NCBI GenBank assembly: GCA_963575745.1 | Contig: CAUYUJ010019267.1 | Location: 111,501 to 144,432 of the forward strand | Length of the DNA stretch: 32,932 nt | Source: Prorocentrum cordatum | Lineage: Eukaryota; Sar; Dinophyceae; Prorocentrales; Prorocentraceae | Direction of reading: 5' to 3' | Shown here: positions 21,186-29,451 of the stretch, piece by piece | How the letters are laid out: every line of letters begins with the position of its first letter | How positions within the stretch are numbered: the stretch's first letter is position 1 | The notes under the pieces: generated by a model | The model's input: the letters and a program-made list of their open reading frames with translations, nothing else | The model's database searches: none | Told to the model about the DNA's origin: nothing | Program-made: the position numbers and the translations under genes

Positions 21186-22291
21186 CTGGAGAAACGCATG
21201 GCAGACACGAACATCCCGCGAGCCTTCAACTTGATCTTCCGCTCATCCTCAGGCTGAGCAGCTGGCTTCTGCAATTTGCTGAAGGTCGGCCGAAATGGGC
21301 TCAAGTACATCGCGGCGACGTGGAACCACAGTTCCACGGGGGGTCCCTCGGCGCCCCCCAATGGCGAACCCTCAAACCGACACACGATGAAGCCATCGAC
21401 CAGCAATGCTCGCATCGAAGATCGCGGTGGGCAGGCGGCCTTGAGATGGACCAAGTACTTATTCCGAAACTTCCACATGCGCAGCCCATCCCCTTGACAA
21501 ATGCAGATGCCAGCCTTCATGCACGGAGTGAGGAGCGCAGCTGGGGCATCGACAGGAGCGCAATCGTCCCTCATGATTGCGCGGTGTCTCTGCGACCATT
21601 GTTGCTCCAGGTACTGCCCTAAGTTGCATTTGCTGAACGCCTCCGCCCACGCAACGCCAACTTTCGCATGCTGCTCTGAAGGGGGGCGCTCGAAGTGGCA
21701 ATGACCACGGCCCTCGCATGGCACTGGAACAATATCAGACTGCCGCAATATAGGTATTTGCCTGCGGAGCTCCTCCACGAAACCAGCGCCACTGCCAACC
21801 TCGAACTCAGAAAGCGTGTCCTGAATATCCTTCTCCTGCTGGGCAACCCGCTGCCGATTCTGCGAACTCAACTCCTTGGCAACGGCCACGTGGCAAGATA
21901 CATCCATGAATGAAGTGCCCCCTGGGAGAAGGCTCACCACGTCGCCGCTCGTCGACTGCACGCGATTGGCCTGCGCCTGCCGCGTTGCCCGAAGTCTCAT
22001 GGCAGCGCGCTGCTTCTCGCTCAGTCCGAACGCCCCTGCCTTGGGGCCAGCGCGCCCAGCCCTGGCAGCGACAGTGGCGAGGTTGCCATCACATACAAGT
22101 CTGTTCCAATCGTCACCGCCCCGTTGTTTGATCTCTCTGCACTGGGCGCTCAGGGCTCTGATGTCATAACCTCTCATCCCTCCCGCAGCCGAAGTCGCCG
22201 TGCTCACATGGGCCCTCCAAGAGCCCCCTGGCCTCATGCGCTTCTTCTCCTGCGCGGGCTCGTCGGGCACGGCGTCCTCCACCCCCCTCCC
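21186..22291 (-). CDS. Transposase-like giant gene, exon 3
   Basis: It opens after a pyrimidine-rich tract ending GCGTTGCAG (acceptor at 22292-22293) and runs 368 codons plus two bases to donor CCAG|GTTAAA. The N-terminal part is basic (QEKKRMRPGGSWRAH), followed by a helical segment (AQCREIKQRGGDDWNRL) and an Ala/Arg-rich part (SEKQRAAMRLRATRQAQ). A long coiled region has VAQQEKDIQDTLSEFE. A Cys/His-containing stretch follows: CEGRGHCHFE, CAPVDAPAALLTPC, AGICICQGDG. It ends VELWFHVAAMYLSPFRPTF and a Lys-rich KIKLKARGMF. This looks like an accessory C-terminal region with possible metal binding. No known domain is assigned. Confidence 0.6.
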
Positions 22292-22332
22292 CTGCAACGC
22301 GAGGGCACGGCGAATGGGCAACGTGCGCATGC

Positions 22333-22398
22333 CATTCCGACCCCGCCAATCCGCCACCGCGCCGTTGGGCGCGGCGGCAGGTTGGCGCGGTCGGAATG
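22333..22398. repeat. Strong imperfect palindrome (31-bp stem, 4-base loop)
   Basis: 22333-22363 pairs with 22368-22398 around the loop GTTG. By hand count there are three mismatches and one G-T pair in 31 positions. It lies about 40 bases upstream of the proposed exon-3 acceptor of the large minus-strand gene, so it would be folded in the pre-mRNA intron. Confidence 0.8.
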
Positions 22399-22559
22399 CG
22401 CATTCCTTCAAGCACCCGTGGGGAGTCCATGAAGGGCCTTGGCCTCACAGTGCCAAACATTATTGGGCCTGTCGCGTGCCCCCTGGGGTTCCTCGCAGCG
22501 TCTCGCGCGATTCTGTTGGGCCTGGTGGAATGCCCGATATGGGGCGGGAGGGCATCGCG

Positions 22560-23060
22560 CTGCCCTCGAGACGGCCCTGGAAGAACCCAGGTCGCCCGAC
22601 GATCGCCCCAAGACGCTCAAGATGGCCTCAAGATGGCCCAAGAGGCCTCCGAGACGCCCAAACAGGGCCCCAAGAGCCAAGAGGGCCTTGAGATACCAAC
22701 ATAATGCATATTCCACGTGTGTTTCAATGCTCTGGGCGTCGATTATTCCAGCTCCCGACGCTCCACGACTGTCCAAGGTGTCCTCAGGACCGCCTCAAGA
22801 CGGCCCACGAGGCCCCCCAGGCGGACCCCAGCACTACCCAAATCAGGCTCCAAGGCGGCTCCAGAGGCGCCCAAGACGACCCCAGAGGGTTTAAAGACAA
22901 CCCCACGGAGGGCCCAGAGAGGGGGAACACGAACCGAAAATCCGAGCCCCCGCCCCAAGAGGCCCCCATGAGGCATCACGGAGGCCCCGAGAGCCCCCCC
23001 GAGAAGCCCCAACAGATCCCCAGGAGGCCCCGAAGACGCCTTCAGAAACCCCAGAACGGC
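22560..23060 (-). repeat. Degenerate CTTGGG-type repeat inside an intron
   Basis: CCCAAGAGGCC, CCTCAAGATGGCC and GAGGCCCC words recur irregularly on the plus strand, i.e. CTTGGG-type in minus-strand sense. The stretch lies within the proposed intron between exons 2 and 3 of the transposase-like gene and continues, more weakly, towards 23100. Plus-strand frames across it are Pro/Arg-rich shadows. Confidence 0.55.
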
Positions 23061-23419
23061 CCCCAAGAGGCTTCAAACTTGTCACCAACCGAGAGGCCTC
23101 GCGCGACATCCCAACGAGCACCCAACAGACAGGCTTCCGACCCACAACCCAGGCTGGCGAGATGGGGAGGCCGTCAGATAAGTTATCTTCACGCCCCCGC
23201 CGCTCCCCCCCACCACCACCCCAAACATTGCGCACCGTCGTTCGGACTCAGAATTGCGCGTGTCACTCACCCCTCCCCCGTCCGCAAACATAACTTCGCG
23301 CTAACCCTCGACCTGACGCCCCCTGAGCGCCCGATTCTCGCATCCCTGTCCTGCTCGCTCGCACTGGTCTCATGGCGGTGCTGGCCAGACCAAGGTCGCG
23401 TCCTCTGAAGAGTGCGAGC

Positions 23420-24628
23420 CTGCTGCATCAGCCACTCGGCGGAGGCGTCCTCGATGTTGAGCGTGTGTGTGTGGGTTGACCTCTGCTCCAGCTGGCGTCG
23501 GACGGCAGCGTGCTTCGCCTCCACGCAGGTGATGTCCACCTGAATGAGCATGGCGAGGGTGAGCAGCACCTCCCAGAGGTCCTGGCCAACCAAGTCAGGG
23601 AAGCGGGCGCACAAATCTTTACCCCACGGCCCCTTCATACAGTCTGGGGTTCGGTTCAACGACTGCGCCCTGCTGCTATCCACGAGCAGCCCGAAGACTC
23701 TGAAGTGGAAGAGGGAGTGGTTCGACACGTGGAGCTGCTCCACCAGCGCGCCTTCCCGCGCGAGCAGGCGGAACGCCAGACAGTTGAACTCCTCTGTGTA
23801 GCACCTCTCTGGAAACGAACGCCAGTGATGCGGCCCAAGCCAGATCGCCTGGAGCTCTTTGAAGAAATTTTCCTCCAGTATGAGCTCGCACGCGGTGACG
23901 ATCCTGTAGTCCCTAGCGCCTAGTCCTGGAAGGCGTCCCATCTGATGCGACCTCGCCACGGCCGCCCTCTGGCTGAGCCCCCAGCGCAGGCTAGCCATGT
24001 CCAGCTGGTCGCGGAGCATGCGCATGATGGGATTGAGCGCGCACCTCAACAACATCAGGTCAGGCAAGGGATCTCTGGACAACCATTCGAGCGTCAACTT
24101 CCTGTCCTTGGCGTTCTTCTCTGCGAAGCTCGGCTCCGAGTCAGCGCGGCCAGTGTTGTCGACGACCTCATGTCGGTCAGCTGGAGCAGCGTCGGCGGGT
24201 ACCTCCGCATCTGGCCCGCGATGGACGTGCGCGACATCATCGACCCCGCCGTCGTCCAACACACCAGCAGCACCATCGGCGCCCACCGCCCCGCCAATAG
24301 GGCCCGCGGGAGGTAATTCTTCGCCGAGGGTTCGAGAAAACAAAGGATACGTCGCAGACGCCAGCCCGTGTATTGCTTCGAGGCGCCCCCAAAAATCAAT
24401 TGCGATCTCTGGGCCCGTCCACCGATGTCTCGGCCACACGCTAGGCTTCGCGCTCACCAGGGCGAAACTGAGACCGTTCTCGATGACGCTTGCCACTGCA
24501 GCTACGTCGATGTCGGTCACAAGCCCGTGCGGCACGCATACCTCGACGTAATCTCGATTCCTCCAGTCGCCGCGTGGAAGGCAAGCGACAACTACTTTCT
24601 TCACCTCCCTGTCAGGGCCAGTCTCGAA
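23420..24628 (-). CDS. Transposase-like giant gene, exon 2 (insertion region and catalytic-type Glu)
   Basis: It continues directly from exon 1 after a one-base frame break in the A6 run at 24627-24632. It opens FFETGPDREVKKVVVACL, has RWTGPEIAIDFWGRLEA, an acidic Ala/Asp/Gly linker, then a helical region (SRDPLPDLMLLRCALNPI). Next comes a conserved-looking block, FPERCYTEEFNCLAFRLL. The end has VDITCVEAKHAAVRRQLEQR. Its Glu, codon 23521-23519, sits where an RNase-H-fold transposase would place its last catalytic acid, followed by a His and an Arg-rich helix. The exon end is uncertain: a GC donor after LMQQ (23420) keeps phase 0 with exon 3, but the frame stays open to 23267. The nearly 400 residues between the second Asp and this Glu would be a long helical insertion, as in hAT transposases. 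Confidence 0.6.
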
Positions 24629-25979
24629 AAAACATCTTGATGACAGATCTCTTGTACTTAACAGCGTCATCTGGCAGCCCCTCGGGGACGAGCTTGATCC
24701 TGGACTTGATCACGTGCCTCAAGCACTTCCTAAAATGATTCAAATAGCCGCTGAGCTGCAAGGAAAGGGATGCGTGAATCACAGACGAAATCGTGCGAGG
24801 CATGAGACTCTCAAACGTCTTGCTGTGGATACCTGCTGTCACGTGAACTTCGCAGAACAAGTGCAGGGACTCCCATCCATGTCGGTCAGACGCGATGCTG
24901 TTCTCCACGACGATGTTGGGCTTCGCAGAGTCAGAGCAGCAGAAGCGCATCCGTTGTTTGAAGCCGTCGCTGTATGTGGACACCGCGCAACTCCGTAGCA
25001 CTGCTCTCTTGCACACTGGCGCAGCCGTCGACTCCACCGGCTGCAGGGGGCACACCGTATTCAGATACAGCCGCACTGGGATATCGCCAACATTGACGAG
25101 CAACCACACTGCTTGGTTAATCTGCATGAGCTTCGTGACCATCGCAGCACTTCGTTCGTGAGCAGCGAGGGCGTGCATGAGCCGCAGTGCCCTGCCAAAC
25201 GGCAGGGGGACAAGAGCGTGGAGATTGACATCACTTGCGGATCCTGCAGCAGCATCTCCCCTCAGCGTCGTCTTCATGGGGGTCTCGTCGTAGCGTGACG
25301 TGTCGACGTACAGCAGGCACCGTTCTCTGCCGAGCGACTCCACCAGGGCGCCCTCGAGCTTCTTCCGCAACTGAACCTGGCACAAGAAATACGCCTCAGC
25401 AAAGCGGTGAAGCGCTTTCTGCAGGACCTGGCGGTCGTGGCCTGTCTGCCTGGCGATCTGAGACCAGTTCAGCACGAGCCCAGAGGACATGCACCAATGT
25501 CGAGCCACATCCAGGATGATAGGACGCTGCACAGCACCAGGTGACATCCCCATTGCGACGCACGACTCAAGGTGAAGTGATAATGGGCTGGGCGGCGCAA
25601 GGGATACAACAGAAACTGGCATGCTCTTATCCCAGTCCCTCACGATCACACCCGTGTGTCTGGTCACCAGTTCTGCCGCGGGCGCATGAGAATCAGACTC
25701 CGTGGGCCTTGGTGGCGAGTCCAACTCCACTGATTGTGAATCCAAATCATCTGATACGGAACGCACCCACGACGCTGGACGACCTGTTCTCGATCTGTTC
25801 TGTGTCGGCTGGGGTGCCAGAGTGTCGTCCAGCGCATTCAACAACATGTTCGGCTCGGCGGCGGCTGATGCATCTGCTGGGGCCAAGCTGGCTGCGTCGA
25901 TGGCCGCCACCGAGCCCCACGGGTCCTCTTCGGGCGGTTCGGGCTCCAGTGCGACTGTCGCTGCCACGGCAGCCCACAT
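24627..25979 (-). CDS. Transposase-like giant gene, exon 1 (HTH and first two Asp)
   Basis: About 451 codons from the ATG at 25979, the downstream-most reasonable Met; in-frame Mets at 25997 and 26024 are alternatives. Residues 1-160 are an acidic, probably disordered leader. Residues about 168-195 (NWSQIARQTGHDRQVLQKAL) look like a helix-turn-helix. LLYVDTSRYDET follows (Asp226). Then comes CSDSAKPN (Asp350), reminiscent of the TDxAxN motif of hAT transposases, and 26 residues later C-E-V-H (376-379) at the C-x-x-H position typical of DDE transposases with an RNase-H fold. I infer a DNA-transposase ancestry for the gene; whether it is mobile, domesticated or dead is not shown. The frame ends in RDWP-stop at 24612 only because of the extra base at the A6 run; removing one base joins it to exon 2. 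No terminal inverted repeats were found flanking it. Confidence 0.6.
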
Positions 25980-27194
25980 TATGAAGACTATGGACATATA
26001 TGAATGAACATGAAGGGCTATCATGTTCCCAGAGCGCGGGGCCAGAACCTCTCGAGCCAAAATGGCTAAGGACGGGATGGTGTGCAGGGTGAACAAAGGG
26101 GGCGTGGGGTGGGTCACCGTTCCGCGAAAATGTACAGACGCGGCGAATGATTATTGGGAGATATGGGAGAGGCATTTTTGGGGCGTCGACCGCACTGTGC
26201 TGGGGGTCTCTCGGCAAGGCGCAACATTGCAGCTTGGCCCACGTTAGTTGGCCTGGAACGTCGTTCGGCGAGGCGCAGCATCGTGATGCAGCAACGGGAG
26301 TCGCAGACATAGTAAGCTCTGGGCGAGGCGCGGAATTGTAAGGACTGTCTCTAGGCGAAACTCAATTTTGCATTGGCGTTTGAAGGTTTTGCGTCGCGCG
26401 TGCCCTCTCAAACATGGGGTGCGTGGGATGTCCTATGTTCGAAGCTTGGGCACGACTCATTATACATGGGGGGGACGTGTAAACGTGGCCATGGGAATTA
26501 CGTTTTGCGATTTCGAAGCACTACGCGCTACTGTTGTCAGAAATGCATGTGGCGGCGCTTGAAATACATATAGCGCCGCACTGTCGAATCATGTTTCACT
26601 TTGCCCAGGTCAGGCTTTAACAGGCCCTGGGACCAACGAACAAACACAAGCAATCCAGGCCATAACTTGTTTGCACATGTGGCCTGCGCGCAACGACCGT
26701 CCTGCGCGGGCGTCGCGTATCCGACTCTCTGTCATACTGCCAAAATCGCACTCGCACTCCTCCTCCCCCCTCCTCCCAAAGCAACGTCGGACACCGGCGG
26801 TTTCTTACGGGGGAAAGCAGGTGATAATGAGGTGGGGAAGTAAGATTTGCGGGGGGGGGGGTACAACGAGGTGACCTGAATGGAATCACCGAAGAGCGCG
26901 CATATTGCTAATGGGACGAAGGAGTAGACACATCGGGGCAACGTTTAGAACGAGGCCAAGTATAACGAAATACTGCAGGTGGCTAAACGACTTACTTTGT
27001 AACATGATTTGTCTCGCGCGTGGGCCCCTCGCCTTCTTGAAGGGCGAGCGGGCGGGCTGGGCGTACCTATTTTTAACGATATGCACGAAGTTATTTTAAA
27101 CCTATGTTTGACCTATCTGGCACTTTCTTCATACATGAGGCCTTACCAGGGGCGGCCACATCATAATATTACCATTATCATTCGTCCCCGCAGT
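25980..27194. other. Upstream flank of the large gene; no other gene seen
   Basis: No supportable exon on either strand. 26208-26375 holds weak, irregular repeats of a GGCGAGGCGCA.CAT-like word (about 26213, 26267, 26320 and 26352). A G-run lies at 26851-26860. Short Met-starting frames here have no recognisable character. The mRNA 5' end and promoter of the 25979 gene should be in the first few hundred bases, but dinoflagellate promoters cannot be recognised by eye. Confidence 0.4.
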
Positions 27195-27457
27195 TTCCCC
27201 CGACCATCCTGTGGTGTTAGGTCCTCGTTTTGAAGAGACAGTGCCCCGCGTTCCTCTCCTCCTCCTCTCCTCTCCTCCTCCTCCCCCTCCACCCTCCTAT
27301 CATCATCATCAACATCATAATCATCATCATCATCATCAGCATCATCAGCAGCAGCAGCATCATCATCATCAGCAGCAGCGTCATCATCAGCATCATCAGC
27401 ATCACCATCAGCATCACCATCACTCACCATCACCTTCACCATCACCATCACCATCAC

Positions 27458-27500
<43 letters not shown>

Positions 27501-27742
27501 AGCAGCATCACCAGCATCATCATCAGCAGCAGCAGCAGAAGCAGCAGCAGCAGCATCATTCCCAACCATCATGTGGTGTTGGGGCCTCGTTTTGAAGAGA
27601 CAACGCCCCGCGTTCATTCTCATCCTCCTCCTCCTCCTCCTCCTCCTCCTCCTCCTCCTCCTCCTCCTCCCTCCCTCCTCCTCTCATTCCCAACCATCCT
27701 GAGGTGCTGTGTCGTCGTTTTGAAGAGGAAGCGCCTCGCATC
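27195..27742 (+). repeat. Three copies of a ~56-bp anchor, each followed by microsatellite
   Basis: The anchor TTCCC.ACCATC.TG.GGTG...TCGTTTTGAAGAG...GCCCCGCGTTC occurs at 27195-27253, 27559-27615 and 27687-27742, clearly related with a few differences each. Every copy is followed by a pyrimidine or CAT/CAG microsatellite: mixed CTC then CAT/CAG, CTC, and CTC up to the assembly gap. The unit therefore looks like 'anchor plus microsatellite' repeated in tandem. Confidence 0.8.
27299..27545 (+). repeat. CAT/CAG trinucleotide array
   Basis: An almost pure array of CAT, CAG and CAC triplets with blocks of (CAT)n, (CAG)n and CACCAT. It reads as poly-His/Gln or poly-Ser/Ala frames only through lack of stop codons. 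Confidence 0.9.
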
Positions 27743-27832
27743 ACTCCACCTCCTCCTCTTCCTCCTCCTCCTCCTCCTCCTCCTCCTCCTCCTCCTCCTC
27801 CTCCTCCTCCTCCTCCTCCCTCCTCCTCCTCC
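27619..27832 (+). repeat. CTC trinucleotide arrays flanking the gap
   Basis: Two CTC arrays (27619-27685 and 27746-27832), separated by the third anchor copy. The second runs straight into the N gap, which is the probable reason assembly failed here. Confidence 0.9.
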
Positions 27833-27932
27833 NNNNNNNNNNNNNNNNNNNNNNNNNNNNNNNNNNNNNNNNNNNNNNNNNNNNNNNNNNNNNNNNNNNN
27901 NNNNNNNNNNNNNNNNNNNNNNNNNNNNNNNN
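27833..27932. other. Assembly gap, 100 Ns
   Basis: Exactly 100 undetermined bases, a conventional placeholder length, so the real gap size is unknown. Everything to the right, including the LINE, is linked to the left only by scaffolding. Confidence 0.98.
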
Positions 27933-28058
27933 GGCTCCTCAGCGCGAAGGCAAGCCCTTCCCACCGGATGTCTGGTCGGCCTGGGAGAAGACGTCGGCGT
28001 CGGATAGCCGCGGCGACCTGGACCCTCAGCACCAGCACGACAACTTTCGGCTCGGCTT

Positions 28059-28113
28059 TCCGTAGCCATTTTGGCTCAAGCCGTTTTGGCTCAAGCACGA
28101 ATCTTGGCTCAAG
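28059..28113 (+). other. Dinoflagellate spliced leader plus two relic leaders in tandem
   Basis: 28059-28080 matches all 22 positions of the dinoflagellate spliced leader (from CCGTAGCC to TTGGCTCAAG). 28081-28095 is CCGTTTTGGCTCAAG, which is the last 15 bases of the leader with one change. 28096-28113 ends ATCTTGGCTCAAG, a more diverged copy. The 15-base length is what trans-splicing into the leader's own TAG would leave. No GT donor follows the first copy, so this is not a spliced-leader RNA gene. It is the mark of trans-spliced mRNA that was copied back into DNA, repeatedly. Confidence 0.9.
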
Positions 28114-28141
28114 TCTCGCTGTTGTGGCACGAGCTATCCAA

Positions 28142-28192
28142 ATTGAGCCTGTCGCTGGGGCGGTTAGGTATTGAGCTTGTCGCTGGGGCGGT
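28142..28192 (+). repeat. 23-bp duplication in the LINE leader
   Basis: ATTGAGCCTGTCGCTGGGGC plus GGT at 28142-28164 recurs at 28170-28192 with one change. It lies between the spliced leaders and the ORF1 start, so it may be part of the element's internal promoter or just a small tandem duplication. Confidence 0.75.
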
Positions 28193-28260
28193 CAATCACC
28201 ACATTTGTTCATTACTCTTTCTTCTTTCTTTTACTCACTTCTTACACCACATCCCCAGTC

Positions 28261-29400
28261 ATGCCAGCCCACACTCGCCAGCCGGGCACTCCTGTGCGTG
28301 AAGCTCTAGGCGGGACGTCCTCCGGTGCAGCGCCAGTCGTCGTGGCCCTCGACACCCCCGCCGACAAGCGGGCCCGCCTCAGGAGCCCACTTCAGGAGAT
28401 GGACGGTGACTCGGACCGCGAGGTGAAGGATCAGCTCGCGAACCCCTTCCGGCAGCCAGACTTCTCGGGTGCCGACGCCGCTGCCGTGGACACGGAGCCC
28501 GTGACGATGGGCGGCATTGCAGCCCTCCTGAAGCAGCAGCTGGCCCCCATGACCTCCATCGTGGACGCTCTGCGGAGGGACTTCGGGAAGCTGGACATCA
28601 AGGTCACGTCCTTGAGCGAGACTCTGACCAGCCGCCTGGAGAACATCGAGGCTAGCGTTATCGATGCCGATCTGCGCATTGACAAGATGGAGGAGATGCT
28701 GAAGACAATGCCCATGACCAGCGAGGAGATAGGTAAGCTCGTCGACGATCGCATCAAGATGGCTATGGCGAGCAATGACCCCCCCCACGGCTCCACTCTC
28801 TCCTCAGACCAGCCCGCCAACAAGCGCTTCGCTACAATGGTGGTGGGGAATTTAGACGGCGTTGGCGACTTGTCGACGGCCGCCGAGTGGTTACAAGAGA
28901 AGTTGAAGACACTCTCAGCCCCTCCCCCAGCGAAAATCTATTCCAAAGGGACCTTCACAGGAATCGCTTTCGTGGAGTTCTCCAACATGAGCTCGCGGGA
29001 CAAAGCTGTTGAGCTTCTCCGCACCGCGGGCTACACCTCAGGGGACAAGAAGGTCTGGGCCTCCCAGGACCGTTCGGCAACGGACCGTGCTGCCCGGAAC
29101 TACTGCCTCGGGCTCAAGCGCCTTTTGAAGGACGAGTGGCAGATCGGCTACACTATCTCTGTCAGCGAGGAGGCGCCGTACGTGGTGACCGTGGGAGGCG
29201 AGCACGCGCTGACAGCGAAGATTGTCGACCACAGCGTGGCCTATCAATGGCAAGGCGAATGGTCTACTTGGGCGGAGCTCCACAATCACCCGGAGATGAA
29301 GGAGTTGGCGAAGAAGGCGGACGACCTTGCGGCTCGGGCTACCCAGGGCCTGAAGGGGAGGGCAAAAGGAGGGGCCAAGGGGAGCGGCCCACATCATTGA
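28261..29400 (+). CDS. LINE ORF1 protein: coiled coil plus RRM-like domain
   Basis: 379 residues from the ATG at 28261. The same frame is open from an ATG at 28171, but that stretch translates the 23-bp duplication and a hydrophobic pyrimidine-rich leader, so I prefer 28261. Residues 1-80 are disordered and charged. Residues about 85-165 have a heptad pattern (LLKQQLAPMTSIVDAL, LSETLTSRLENIEASV) and should form a coiled coil for multimerisation. Residues about 190-265 look like an RRM: RNP2-like TMVVGNL, RNP1-like FTGIAFVEF. The C-terminus is basic (LKGRAKGGAKGSG). ORF1 proteins of this layout bind the element's RNA and act as its chaperone in the RNP. The frame is intact to the TGA at 29398-29400. 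ORF2 follows in the same frame after 51 bases. Confidence 0.8.
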   Translation: MPAHTRQPGTPVREALGGTSSGAAPVVVALDTPADKRARLRSPLQEMDGDSDREVKDQLANPFRQPDFSGADAAAVDTEPVTMGGIAALLKQQLAPMTSIVDALRRDFGKLDIKVTSLSETLTSRLENIEASVIDADLRIDKMEEMLKTMPMTSEEIGKLVDDRIKMAMASNDPPHGSTLSSDQPANKRFATMVVGNLDGVGDLSTAAEWLQEKLKTLSAPPPAKIYSKGTFTGIAFVEFSNMSSRDKAVELLRTAGYTSGDKKVWASQDRSATDRAARNYCLGLKRLLKDEWQIGYTISVSEEAPYVVTVGGEHALTAKIVDHSVAYQWQGEWSTWAELHNHPEMKELAKKADDLAARATQGLKGRAKGGAKGSGPHH

Positions 29401-29451
29401 CAAACGCATTTTATCAGTGACGTTTCACCCGCAGTCGGCAATACTGCACTT

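Noticed and set aside
22704-23408. Pro/Arg-rich plus-strand frame of 234 codons
   Set aside because: It lies mostly in the degenerate CCAAGAG repeat and ends opposite exon 2 of the minus-strand gene; no motif.
24612-24640. Programmed -1 frameshift at T-TTT-TTC in the giant gene
   Set aside because: A -1 shift leads to a quick stop; the conserved downstream frame needs +1, which fits an extra base better.
27211-27702. Poly-His/Gln and poly-Ser/Pro open frames
   Set aside because: They are translations of CAT/CAG and CTC trinucleotide arrays, open on both strands and in several frames.
28059-28113. A spliced-leader RNA gene
   Set aside because: The leader is not followed by a GT donor or an Sm-like tail, but by worn copies of its own 3' part.
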